64,000 bases of DNA, from the NCBI GenBank assembly GCA_028551475.1, contig CM052359.1:5457583-5521582 (forward strand), written 5' to 3'. The DNA comes from Casuarina equisetifolia. Its lineage: Eukaryota > Streptophyta > Magnoliopsida > Fagales > Casuarinaceae. Numbering within the stretch: position 1 is the stretch's first letter; every line of letters starts with the position of its first letter. Position numbers and translations under genes: made by a program. The notes under the pieces are model-generated. The model did not search any database, was not told where the DNA came from, and saw only the letters and a program-made list of their open reading frames with translations. Shown piece after piece: positions 35,801 to 48,310 of the stretch.

Positions 35801-37578
35801 TTCAGTAATAAGATAACAAGGCTCAAGACCTATTGATTTTTGATTTGGCACTCGAGTGTGTGAATCATGGATTGATATATCCTGCATTTCCTAGTTGATT
35901 TCAATGGAGGAACCAGAAAAATTGTTTATCCACTTTTAAAAAAGATGAATATATAAAAAATCGACTGATCAGACTTCAGATGAGATTTTTCCTCTAACTT
36001 TTGTAAAATGGAGTGGTTGCTATAGCTTCCCTAGAAAGCCAGTTGAAACGCAGAAAAGCAACAGATAAGAAGTACACTAAAAAAATTGTGGTGCATACCA
36101 GAACACTTTCACATTTCAGTCAAAACAGCATCCCATGTTAGTTTAAAACGTACCTGTACAAGAAGCTACAACGGCAACACTTTAAGTTCAGGTATTTGTT
36201 GTGCATAAGGAACGGTCTTGTGGTACAAAGAAAGATTGCCCATCATAAGCATCGTACTCTAATAAATCTGAGCCCTGAAAATATTTCTACAACATATTTG
36301 AAAGACTCACAATAAAGTATGATGTTGTACATAACAAAAATAAAGTGAATATTCTGTGAAATGAAGAAATTATTCTATTATTATTGAGCAACTTGAGTCA
36401 TGAGATTTGTTAACGTCCATATCAGTTAATGATTTGGAACAACGGTATTTTAGAAAAAATCAAGTCATTCTTCATATAATATAGGATTTTTGTGCGTGTG
36501 TGTGTGATTATTTTACATAACAAAAAGTGTACATTAAACACAAAACCAAAAATGATTACTAAATTTTGGGAGTAAGTGCAGCTTTAAAATAAATGTGTTA
36601 GATGACTAGGCGTTTCTGATAAATATGGTTAATATTGACGTTGTGACACACATGAAAATAACTTATATGATTGCCTTTTCCATAAAAGGTAGTTAGGCAA
36701 ACAATTCAATCATACCGGTATTATTTTTTTTTTAAATACCGGGATATAATAAGAGAAAACTACTGTTGTTTTAATATGAGCTCACTGACTGTGCACTCTT
36801 GACTAATTCGAAGCTTAGATTATGTAATGGCTGTTAATTCAAAGCTTTTTTTTGGGTAAGTAAATAGATTATATATCTCACAATGATAATTATACAAACA
36901 AAGCCATGGGAAAGGTTAAAAGGAGTGTGAAATCAATTAAATTATTTGTAAGTAAACCACTATTTGGTTCTCTTTTAGGTGGATGTCTATGGTGTAAATC
37001 TTGTAGTTTTCTCTAAACAATTCGAGAGCGGGATTTCATATGTATATAGACAAAAGAGGATTAAACTATAAAAAATCATCAAAGTTTCCATCCCAAATAA
37101 AAGGAGGTGCACAAACATAACAATATTGGTCTGTCCGTATATGATTATGGGCTATGCATTAAATGTGTTAAGAATAAAACAAAAATTAATGGAAACCTAA
37201 TTCTCGCAAAAAGTATTTTAACATTGTTAGGTAAGTAGAACTTACCGCAACTCATTGTAAATCCATGTCATATCATATATTTAGGTAGCACTCATTGCGA
37301 TAAGCATTTTAACAGTTGTAGAGAGAGATGTTTCCTTAGAAAAAGGTCTACTTGGAGCAATATAAAAATAAATAATAAATAAATAAATAATAACTAAATA
37401 AAGCAAGTAAATACTAGTGAACAACTATATCTATTCCGTCAATGAGCGCTTAACTCAATGGTAAGCAAATGTAAAATGTGAGCTTTGGTTTTGCCTAAGT
37501 ATAAATACAAAGCACTCTTAAAAGAATGGACCTCAAATCTACATATATGCCATACAAAGCCACTCATAGTACTTTTGT
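32861..37578. other. AT-rich intergenic DNA
   Basis: No frame over about 85 codons and no recognisable protein motif. It lies upstream of the SPOC gene and downstream of the VAMP71 gene. I saw no terminal repeats or transposon domains in it. Confidence 0.5.
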
Positions 37579-38478
37579 TTACTTCAAGCAAGAAGCCAGA
37601 AAGGGACCATAACAGATAAATCCAAGCACAAAATAAACGCTGATCAAGAGAACAGCCATCAAGGTCAACCTGCAGCACAAAAAGAATTCTTAACAAGCTG
37701 ATTACAGTCTAGATAACATGGTATAAAGTAACTGAAAAATAGTACACAGAGAGAAAGAGAGAGACAGATTTGTAAAAGAGTTCCTCTAAGAATTGCTACT
37801 GTATGTGCCATAAAACTTTGAAATTTAAACATAATGTAGAAACCAGCAGGAGTAATGAGGTGCTGTATTCATCAGCGACAATCACAAGCATGGCGTAAAC
37901 CTTTTGTTCTTGCAACGAGAAAGTGAACAGCATTAAGGTTCTTACTTAAGCTTGAAATTTCTCCACCATATAGTATTTTGGAAACGACGCGAATGCCTTT
38001 TGAAGTGAACTGCACTTCCTTGCAGTGTGGTAGTTTTCTCAACCAACAAGGCCAAGCGGTCTCCCCTGTCTAATACCTTTTCAATATTGTCAATCATAAC
38101 GTTGCGCACCTATCATCATGGCATGAGCAGAATCACAGATTCAAGTCCTTAAAATCAATTAGGGGTCAACCGTATCATATACTAGTAGAGACAATTTGTA
38201 GCCAGACTGAGTGATGATATCTAATAACATGGTGGATGAACTTAGTCGCAAATGCATTGGAAGTTTTAACGCCGTGGGAAATTGTAGTGACTAATCATAT
38301 AGTTTAACGATTAATTCCCTTGGTTTAAAGCATAGGACAAATTCAAAGTTGCTCTATTTTTTTTGGATGAGAAACTATAGTTGCCCTAGGGTAAAAAGAA
38401 TATATCGAGAATTAACCTGATCCATTTCACCCTGCAAACGATTTAACCTATCGGCATTTGGGTCATCTGAGTACTTAT

Positions 38479-38725
38479 TGTCACAAGTTGACGACGAAGG
38501 AGACATGGAATGGGAGAAAATTTTGTGTATTGGCTTGACTAAGAGCTTTACATATGGTGTTCTTATATAATGCAAGATTAACCATAAAGGAAAATATACA
38601 AGGGAATAAATGAAATATAATTTTACCTAACACAATGATACTTTCCAAATAACCTCATATACATGGAAGAATAGTGGTCCTAAATAGGGAACATATATTC
38701 CCAATATGCACACTTATCTCCAACA
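38479..38725 (-). mobile_element. 247-bp solo LTR inserted in the VAMP71 exon
   Basis: On the minus strand the insert starts TGTTGGAGATAAGTG and ends CAACTTGTGACA. It is flanked by perfect ATAAG repeats (38726-38730 and 38474-38478). Excision of the insert and one ATAAG restores the family-typical junction AMDK-YSDDPNAD, which confirms both ends. The first 13 bases match the start of the LTR at 16526, so it is probably copia- or TRIM-related. It lies in the same orientation as the gene and contains a TATA box. Confidence 0.9.
38562..38569 (-). promoter_or_regulatory. TATA box of the LTR in VAMP71
   Basis: TATATAAG in minus orientation, about 56 bp upstream of an ATG at 38506. That ATG is in frame, through ten further LTR/TSD codons, with the rest of the SNARE exon. 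The position is right for a U3 promoter. Activity is inferred, not shown. Confidence 0.5.
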
Positions 38726-39006
38726 CTTATCCATAGCCTGGCCCAAGACCCTTGACAATTCCTCATTCATGGCATAAGCAGAAGCCGAAAAAATAGAGCG
38801 GCCGTAAGTCCTCGCAAACTTTTGATGAATATCTTCAAGAAATGCAAAAGGAATTCTCCCTGCATGTATTTTCAAACGATCCGCATTTACAAGTGAATAA
38901 AAACAAGAATTTTAATGTATTATAGACCTTTTGCATCTAAAATTTAACGGAACAGCAATGAAGAAAAAGAGTTCATCATGGCAACAGTTTTGCCAATCCT
39001 AAGTTC

Positions 39007-39335
39007 TAGCTATTGTTAGGAGGTCCAAAAGTCTAACTTAAGAGATAGCTCAAGAATTAGAATTTTTTCTTTTTCATTTAAGCTTCACCACAAGGAAACC
39101 CAAATTTGATATAAAACTTTCATTTTGTATGTCCACCCCTACATGCCAAGTAACATTGAACTCAAGGTTATATAAGATCAAACAAATTTAACATGTACTT
39201 TGATACCATGTTAGGAGTTCTAAAAATTTAATCTAAAAGTTGGTTCAAAAGTTGGATGAATACTTCATTTATTTGAGCTTAACTATAAAGAAATATATAC
39301 TCAATGTAAGACTTTTATCTACACACAACTACATC
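39007..39335. repeat. dispersed repeat, about 1.6 units, in VAMP71 intron 1
   Basis: Two tandem partial units (from 39007 and from 39209) share gttaggag.tc.aaaa, aaaagttgg.tcaa.ag and catttaagctt.ac.a.aagg. The first unit also has acatgccaagtaacattgaactcaaggtt. The same family occurs at 40398-40665, beyond the other end of the gene. Confidence 0.6.
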
Positions 39336-40397
39336 TTCATTTTTCAAAGACAAATGCAATTATGCAAACTTGGCAATTATTAGAAAACATAGTATCTCCA
39401 CAACACTCAAAAAATTTAGATATTCACTCCTAGAAAACTTCCTTAAACCCTAGGAGTTTCATTACATCATTTGATCATTGAAAAGCCTTTTTCATTAAGT
39501 GTTAGCTCAATAAGCCATCAGATTACCAAGAACTTCATAAACCTACTACTATTAAATTCTGGATTAGATGGAAATACACCAGCTGAGTTTCAAACCAGTT
39601 GTGCATCTTCAGAAGTTCTAGATAAGTACAACCTCGTTCAAACTGAAAAAGTTACATCAATGGACGATGTATGCAATATAATCAGGTTTCAGACTACCAT
39701 ATAATCTATATGCCATTGCGCACAATTTGTTTTCGGGTGATCAGGTACATGAATTAGCATCCAAAAATAAGAACAAAAAAGGAAGACAAAACCAAAAGCA
39801 CGAAGAACGATAATGGAATAAGTAGGTCTACGTCCAATAGCGTCGCCGGCCACGCAAAGAATGGTGAGTCCGTCGGCTCTTTTCACGTGAAAAATGTAAC
39901 GGTCCTGAGAATATAAGGCATTGCTATCTTTGATCACTTGCTGCGTTTTCTCCATAATCTGCCTTGCTATTGCACTCGCATTCGTTGGCATGGCGCTAAA
40001 TTCCGCCAAAACCACATTGCCCCTAGCCACCATGCCATAGAATATCCCCATGTCTCTCAGTCAGATTGCAGAGACAGAGAATGGATGTGCTTGTTAGGAT
40101 TTACAGAAAGACAGAAATAGAGAAAGAGTTAGGTTCGGAAGAAAAGAAGGATAAATATAGAGGTGCAGGTACCCACGCGGTCGTTGGATTGTACTCCTTT
40201 TTGTGGGAGGACAGAGTGGAATTTGAATGGAATCAATCGAAGGGAGAATAAGCCTTTAACGACGTCGATAAATTTCTTCTTACAGGGGAACGTCCTTGTT
40301 TCCCCGTTCCGAAGGAACCCCATATTTTTGCATTCATACCTGTATGTTCTTATCAGAAAGTCTAAACTACAATCCAAAAATGAGTTAAATGATTAAA

Positions 40398-40665
40398 TTG
40401 ATATATTTTTTTTATTTAAATTTTATGACAAGAGATTATTCTTTTTATTTAAGAGTTTTATCCTGTACACTCACTTGTCAAATAACATTGAACTTAAAGT
40501 TGTACTAAATAGAATAAATTTAAACTATATTTTGATATTACATTAAGAAGACTTAAAGTTTAACTTAAAAGTTATCTCAAAAGTTAAATGAACATTATTT
40601 TTATTTAAACTTTATTATAAGATATTACATTTTATATGACTTTTATCTTGTACACAGCGTTAATA
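40398..40665. repeat. second copy of the dispersed repeat upstream of VAMP71
   Basis: It shares with 39007-39335 the blocks tgtcaaataacattgaactta, agttgtactaaatagaat, taagaagacttaaag and cttttatcttgtacac, in the same order and with substantial divergence. It lies 350 bp upstream of the VAMP71 start codon. Confidence 0.55.
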
Positions 40666-42429
40666 TTTACATGAAATCACGAGCGTTTATGAAATGGGAA
40701 TGTTATTAAAATATGAAACTAGGGATTTGCACATCCGCAGGTGCACAAAAGACAGCTCATCTCGCTAACTGTGCCGGAAAGGACAACTAGGAGTTTCAGC
40801 CAGAGGTCAAAGAACATAAACGGCCCCCGAAATCCTCTGGTTAAGGTACAAACATGGACCAATGACAAAACAAACGCTTAACTTTTGCATTCAGGACAGC
40901 TAAATACCATTTTAAGCTTAGCTCCTGTATCATGAGGGAGTGGAAGTCTCTTATGATGAAATCTAAGTATCCACCATTTCTGATATGAGGGCTAGAGTTT
41001 CCATATGGGGCTTTTAGATGAACGCCAAAATATATTCTCTTGCCAAGATTAACGGACTTACAAGATGGCCATTCTTCTCAGATATATGATAGTAATCACA
41101 GGATTATTTACAGTACGTGAGTTTCTCTTACTCCTCTATGATAACGGGTTTTAGTGCACGGTCTGTTTCCTTGGAGTAGACAAGGCAAGGTTCTTCAGTA
41201 GATATATAGAGCCTTGGATTCCCACATAAGTTTTTTCTTTGTTTGTATTAATAGGGAAACGGATTACAAGCTGAAATAAATCAGCCACAGAAAACAAAGA
41301 AACAAGCATACATTTTCAGTGTGTTCTACGCATACATTTTGAGCAATCTAAAGGATAGATTTCCCGCCCATTGAAGTGGGTCTGTCGATAGGCCTGTGGG
41401 TTGCAGTATATGTCGGGCGGGAGCTTCTCATCTTTTCATGCGAAGTGTCAAGAAATGTAGGAAAGTAGAAAACAGGTGCCGTAGTTTCTTGGGGACAATG
41501 ACGGCAGCAGAAAACCGTTTCTCTATGCTCCTGGGTCCTACTCTGTATGTTGAATGCTGTGTATCCTTGACACGAATAAGAGAAGATAGTCTATGAGACG
41601 CCAAGTTGGCTTTTGACCGTAACCATATACATCAATAGATGCAGCCTTTTCAAACCGAATCAAGTACTCTAGGTATTAACTTATATATCGTTCTTATTTA
41701 ACTCTTTCTTTATCAAAGATATAATTAGAGCTTAAGATTTTATAGGATGCTTACTATAGAATTCAGAAATAAAAACATTGCTGGCAAGAATGACTTTAAT
41801 TTACAGCACATCAGGATGTGTAGTTTACTGCAGCAACAACTCATTTTCCATGGCATAACCAGATTAGAATAAAAAAGGGAAACTTATAACACGATTTTCT
41901 TGTGTCTTTTTTACATAATATTTTGAGGAAGAGAAGATCTGTCTTCAATAAAATAAAATAAAAACCTTCAATTAAGCAATTCTGTTCAAAGGAATAACTA
42001 GAGATTACTATTTTAGGTTCGATATCTTATAGTAAATGAATACATATCTTATACTAAACATCATGAAGAATTTAATAAACTTATTATGGCCTGAAGAATA
42101 TTGATATCAAAATTGAAGGAAACGTCAAGCTTTGATTATGTTGTATTATCCACTAGATTCCTTTGATGATTTACATACAATTTTTTCTGGTAGAGATTTC
42201 ATCCTAAATGAAAGTCATTTTTGCTTTGTATTTTAACAAGCTAAGATAAGAGAAGCGTGAAAGATGCTGATTACTAAATTCAAGATATATTTGTTGTAAT
42301 AAGTTTCTTTAGCTTTGAAGATCAACCTAGTGAGAGCAACTTGAACAGTGCTAGAGGAAAATCAAGATGCTACTTATAGTCTAAGGTGGACAAAAATTTA
42401 AGTGCTTCCACTAAAAGAAATTTGGGTGT
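40666..42429. other. intergenic
   Basis: Only short frames; nothing resembling a known family or a terminal repeat was seen. Confidence 0.45.
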
Positions 42430-44520
42430 TGTGTAAGGGCCCCACCCTGTAACTTCTTTAGTGGACACAAGTATTATGTTTATTTTGTTTTACGATTCCT
42501 CTAAAGTTTTGTGGTTTTATCCTCTTACCTCTCATGGTCAATTCTCACACGTTTCAAGTATTTTGTACTTTTGTGGAAAACCAACTGAATTACAGGATAA
42601 AACCATTCAATGTAATAGTGATGCAGAATTTTTATCTGCTCCATTCAAGCAATTTTTACAATGTCAAGTTATTCAATAATGAGTTTCCTGTTCCTATTCA
42701 CCATTCCAAAATGGTTTTGTGGAACTAAAGATCGTCATATGTTGGAAACTGTGAAGAGTTCTAAGGGTAATTTAAGAGAGAGGCTGAACTAAGTTTCGAA
42801 AATATTCCCTTGTCAAATTGATTATTTATATGTGTTCTAATCAAAGTTTGTGCAATTCACATTAGATACAATAACTTGATAGCAATGCCGATATATCACA
42901 AGTACATAAGTAACAAATTTAGCCCCTAAAAACTGAATGATAAGAAGACAACAAACAAATCAGTGTATATATCTGTCTTCACGTAGAACAATCGGCAACA
43001 TAGGTAAACAAAATAACAAATAAAAATCAATTCACATGAATTTTTAACCAAACATAGAAACGTGCTCCTCCCTTATTTTGCTCTAAGCCTATTGGCTATA
43101 AATGGGTATAAAAGTTTAAGCTTTACTCTAGTGGCTACTTAGAATGGTACAAAGTTCATCTAATTATTATAGGCTTCCATCAACATCCTAGCATAGATTA
43201 TCATGAGATTTATAGCTTAATTACAAAGCCTATCACTATTCACATTATGTTGGTGCTTACATAATCCTACAGGTGGCAACTTCACCAATTAGATGCCGAG
43301 AATGCATTTATGCATGACCAACTCCAAGAGGAGGTTTTTATGAAACAACCACCTATCTTCATTGATCCTACTTACCTTCATTATGTTTGTTGTTTTTAGC
43401 ACTCTATTTATAGACTTAAGCAAACTCAACAAGCCTAGTATTAATTCCTTGGCTCCTTCTTTCTTTGGTCTTCACCATCTCCAAGGCTAACTCATCTCTA
43501 TTCATTTATCACATTGTCCATTACAACATTTTTCTACTTATCTATGTCAATGATATTATCTTGATAGTTTATCTTACTACTCCATTGATGGCTTTGATGA
43601 CTACTCTTCAAAATGAATTTGCTATCAAGGATCTTGGCTCACTACACCATTTTCTAGGTGTCAAGGCCTAAGCACATTCCAAAGCTTGCTTCACCTCTAA
43701 GACAAATTCACCCATGAAATTCTGTCTATGCCAAGATGGGGCGATGCTCACTCTAACTGTACTCCCAACACTACCAACACTACCAACATGCCTTTCTCCA
43801 TCCATGATTTCTATCCTTTTCTTGACCTAACACTTTATAATAGCATTGTTAATGCTCTATAGTACTTCAAACTCACACAACTAGATATTGTTACTTTATC
43901 AATGATGCCTAGCACTTTATGGATGCCTTTATGATCGCTCATTAGTAAGCTGTGAAATGCATCTTGTAGTTTCTCATAAAGACTCCTTGCCATGGGATCC
44001 TTTTGATGTGAGACACATCTCTTGATCCCAACACATACTTTGATGTAAGCTAGGCCAATGACTTGAATGATTGTCATTTAATTGGTGATTTTTATGTCTT
44101 CTTTGTATCCAATCTTATATCTTAGTACTCACATAAGTAATGCATTATTGCTACTCTTGTTTGAAGTTGAATTAAAGTGCTTTGCTAATACCATTAAAGA
44201 ATTGATTAGCATTAAGGCCCTTCTTCATAATCTGTGGATCCCACCTTCACAACCTCTCACTCTTTGGTGCAAAATCTTTTGGTGATTTGTATCTCTACTA
44301 ATCTAGAGCTTCACACTCTCATTAAGCATGCAAAGATTGATTTCTACTTCATCTAATAATGCATTGCTCAAACTATCAACTTCATGTTCATTTTATCTCC
44401 ACCAAGGACTAGCTAGTTAGTGCCCTCATAAAGGAGTTCTCAATGGCACACTTCCATCTTTTTCAATCCAAGCTTATGTTTCATTATACCCCTTAACTTG
44501 CAAGGGGCTATTAAAAAGAA
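42430..44520 (+). mobile_element. degenerate Ty1/copia relic no. 3 (integrase, RT, RNase H)
   Basis: Integrase remains run 42460-42760: YDSSKVLWFYPL, SDAEF, PFKQFL, then HMLETV. From about 43085 the RT reads in order KPIGYKWV, SIDYHEIYS, WQLHQLDAENAF, LQEEVFMKQPP and LLIYVNDIIL, where the YVDD box has become YVND. FAIKDLGSLHHFLGV follows. RNase H and the 3' end follow with EVELKCFANTIKELISIKAL and TLWC near 44165-44275, HIEI-like remains, and a decayed LTCKGLLKRNNTI end near 44490-44525, where the polypurine tract and 3' LTR should begin. One 68-codon stretch (43465-43671) is still open. Integrase and RT are separated by unrecognised DNA, so part is deleted or replaced. Confidence 0.85.
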
Positions 44521-47500
44521 ACAACACTATATGAATTAGGTGTTATAGACCGCATCACCTGTAGGGCTACATCACTTTCTCACCAAGCTTATTAGTATTA
44601 GCATTTAATGTTATTCTTAATTAAGCTACCAAAAATTCCAAAAATATCATGTAGCCCTCTTTAGTTTCTTTCTTTTTATAAATCAAGTGCAACTTTATTT
44701 GATTGAGTTTGTATATCATTTTAAAGTATACAAAAGTTTATACAATGCTTTAGTTTTTAGTTTATAATGCAAGACTTACTTTATCTCGAATGAGATGAGA
44801 AAACCCAAGATCTACATAGGCAAATCCAAAACACCAAATCTAATTATGTAAATGAGATAATAAGAAAACATATTGTTTTGTGATCCATAATAAAGATCCA
44901 TAAATGTGAAATAAAATCTTCAAGGTTCTTATCCTTTATTCTTACTCTAGCATACTAGCATGATGAGGCTACCAAGAGAGAGACGGCCTATGAATAAGAA
45001 TAAAAACATTTTCTCCCTATTCTTTATGATACTATATATAGAACTAAAGGATAGGACCTATCCCTTTCTTTATATGCTACTAATAAGCCTAACTCATCAT
45101 AGTCCTATTTGGCAAGCCATAGCTTATATCGGCCAATCCATATTTAATTACTAGGAAATCCTTTGTCTCACTTTATTATACCAATCTTGAATTCATTAGT
45201 ATATGCCCAAATTAATAAGCCTAACAAAAATTAGGCTAGCATATATTTTTCCTTCTCTAGCTGTCTTCTTTAGTGACATTTAGTTTTATGATTTTCAATT
45301 AAAATATTGTCCTAGCTTATGAATTCCATGTCCTTAAGATTGGCAATGTGATGTCCCTTACCAACAATATATTAAGGGCTTTGGCAATGCTCACCACAAG
45401 GTATAAAAAGATTATTGTGAGTGTATATATGATTTGGAATCACAAAACATAGAGACTTAACAAAGTAATGATTTGGTCTCTAAGTATTTTGATTTATTGT
45501 ACTACTTATGATAGGGTGAATTAGATTATTGTCTCTTCTATTATGTGCGAGTGTCTTAGATTTATGTATGATATTATGACTAGAGTTAAGGAAAGGGTGA
45601 TCGAAGGAAACTCATAAAATATGTTATAGGTTTTACCTCCACTTACCCAGATTATGAACAAACATCCTCTCTCACTAACTGATGCCAACTCTTGACAAAG
45701 CTTATAAAAAGACTTGCTAAGGCAAGTTCCAATGCTTGTATGATGGGAGGGAAGTCATGGAAATGGGAACAAAGGCTTTGCCTTTGTAATATTTGATGTA
45801 AGGCATCCAACGCCTTCGGTTTCAAAACCTTACAAGCTTCTCATGGGTCATGGGCGACATTCCTAACCCACACTATTTGCAAGTCACTCAATTAGGCTAG
45901 AGTTCCTAACAAATGGACTAAGGCCCTTTTGTGACCATTACAAAAGGGTATGTTATGTAAAGGAAACATGATATCTATATGTGGGCTTTCTAAACAAGTC
46001 TAGAAACTCTAAAAGAAGGTTCAACTATTTTAAAGGGAATTAAAATGGTCAAGTATAAAATGACCAAAATGCACTATCCTTAGGAAAAATATGTCAAATT
46101 CACTCGATGCTTATTTTATTTTATTTTATTTTATTTTTTATATATATATTTTTAAGGTTCAAGAGCAACAAATGATCAATATCAACAAGTTTTGCAACTC
46201 AACCATTCTGACATCTTCCAACCAATAACAAATTTTGCAAGAAATTTACCTAACACCCAAAATACTTTTTTGGCTAATAAGTAGATGACTAATGCAAAAA
46301 TGAGTGATCACATCACTATTGATCTCTCATACATTCATTTGATTAGTTTATGTGCATCAAAATCTATATCCATAAAATTACGAAATGTTAATTAAATCCA
46401 ATCACTCATACTAGGTCAACTTATCCCACTAGTATCAGTACTCTTCATAATATCTTATGTGTTCCTTAATTTAGTTTAACCTACTTTCCACTTCAAAAAT
46501 TACCCATGATAGCCAATGCCTAGGATAGTTTTGTCTTGATTTTCATCTATTCAGGTCTATACAATTGTGACAATTCTATGTTTGGGCAAGGTTAAGCATG
46601 TGCCTTACTTTTTGTGTCCTTCTCTAATTTCTTTACTCTGCTTTTAAAATGTTTGTTGGTAATCCTCCTTTGGGACCTCTTGTTTGCAATCACTTCTAAA
46701 GAAAAAGTAAGTGTCGTGGCATTGACATTTTGGCCAGCCTTTTGTTATTTATCACATATTTTTACTTCTTGGTCTTTAGCCAAATAAATATATTTACCTT
46801 TTTACTTGAAGTTTCCCCATGGGCTCTATATATGAACTTGTTTTAATTTGGATCTTCATCAAGCTTCCAATCATGAGAAGACATGCTATTCTTGCGGAAC
46901 TTGGGTGTTTTTGTTCATTTAGAAGTTAGGCATTCCCTTTTCTTCAGACCTTCCTCACAATGGTTATTATATAGTTTCACATGTGCGTGAAAAAAACTTT
47001 GTTTTGATAATGCTATCGAAGCTTTTAGCTCTACATTTTACGGCTCTCCTTAGCCATCATGATGTAAGTGCAAAGGCAACCTAAGAAAGGTGGGATTTGA
47101 ATTAGGTTGTGGGTTTTTTGTTTTTATTTTGATTTCTCATGTTAATTAATCAAATGTCTATTCTAAGTCAATTGGTTTGCCAATATTTGTTTTACAATCA
47201 TGCAGAGTCTATGTCTGCCCCTTTCTTAATCGACCCAATTAAAATGTAGTCTATCCACTAATTTTGAAGAGAAAATCACTCTTCAATTCAAGTACCCTTT
47301 TCCTTACTTTTGTAACAAGTTCCTTCTCTAATAATTGAGATTGAAAAGTTATGCAAGGATTGAAGTACTAACTCATTGATTTCTCTTAAACATTTCAATC
47401 TTTTGATTGGTAACCAAGGGATAAAATGATGTGAGAGAAATGGAAACTTCTTGGGTAAGATTAACTTTGAGAGTTGTATTGGCCTTTGGGAACTTTTGGC

Positions 47501-47689
47501 TGAAGATGTATCCATGGGTTAGAAAAGACCTGATTGGGTTGACGCTAATCGAGATGGTTTCATTCTTCGTATATTTTGGGTTTTCTTTTCTTTTCTTTTT
47601 TTACTTTTTACATTCTGGGTTCAAGCCCATCAAGCCCATTGAGAAAATTTGCCTCTATTATTCCATTATAAACTGATGGTGCATTTTAC
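44521..47689. other. intergenic; may include a decayed LTR of relic no. 3
   Basis: The start should be the 3' LTR of copia relic no. 3, but no partner repeat was found. The rest (to 47689) has only short frames, none with recognisable motifs. Confidence 0.4.
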
Positions 47690-48310
47690 ACTCTAAATTT
47701 GAACTAAAGAACATGAAATTGAGCGGCACGACTTAGTGAACATGTTACCTGGTTAGTCAACAAAGGAAATATGTTTGACGTACAATTGCTATGATCTGCT
47801 TGTCCTTTAATAAATGAAAATTTATCTCCACATGTTCCGTACGACCATAGAATTGAGATTAGCTATACGATAAATAAAGTTGACATTGTCATGCCATAAC
47901 ATTGGGGGCTGAAGGTGGCAAAATTTTGGTTCTTGAAGTAGAAATTGAATCCAAACTAGTTCAATAGAAGTGTCAGATTAACTTTTGTATTCTACCTTTA
48001 TGTTTGGTCTAGCAACAATTTGTTGTTTCTTTAATTTCCATGAGATTAAGTTGTTGCCAACAAATTATAAAAAACCACCAACTGAATCTTGATCTCCATC
48101 CCAATTGGTATCTAAAAATGCATGAAGGGAATTCTCACTAGTCTTTGAAATAAAAATTCCACATCATGGCCGATGGAGTAGGTACCGTAGTATCCTCTTT
48201 ACTACTTGACGAAGTGTATTTGTGAGGTTGTGCATGAATTGGCACGCAATATTTACTGCATAATCATCGTACTATATTGCAACATTCCAAAATTGGTCAC
48301 TATAAAACCA
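47690..48310 (-). mobile_element. degenerate Ty1/copia relic no. 4 (RNase H end)
   Basis: On the minus strand the order is AVNIACQFMHNLTNT and VVKRILRYL near 48270-48190, then IHAFLDTNWDGD near 48130 (DADWAGD position). FVGNNLISWKLKKQQIVAR follows near 48040. ELVWIQFLLQE, VLWHDNV-like remains and VDQPGNMFTKS follow, down to about 47720. These are consecutive RNase H motifs of a copia element with several stops. The upstream RT is absent. Confidence 0.8.

Larger units (their letters stand above)
37579..40051 (-). pseudogene. VAMP71-family R-SNARE gene, split by a solo LTR
   Basis: VAMP71 proteins are longin R-SNAREs of the plant vacuole and late endosome. Exons on the minus strand are 40051-39832, 38859-38417 (interrupted), 38109-37946 and 37669-37579. 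The longin half includes FYGMVARGNVVLAEFSA, YSQDRYIFHVKR and RIPFAFLEDIH. The SNARE half includes YSDDPNADRLNR, MIDNIEKVLDRGDRL with the zero-layer Arg region, and a WWRN basic anchor. A membrane segment (LTLMAVLLISVYFVLGF) and short tail follow. Without the insertion the frame would be open for 221 residues, the usual family length. The 247-bp LTR at 38479-38725 plus an ATAAG duplication interrupts the codons after AMDK; reading on gives three codons and a stop, so the direct product is about 121 residues of longin domain. All other splice sites are intact. It could still be expressed as two pieces. Confidence 0.88.
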
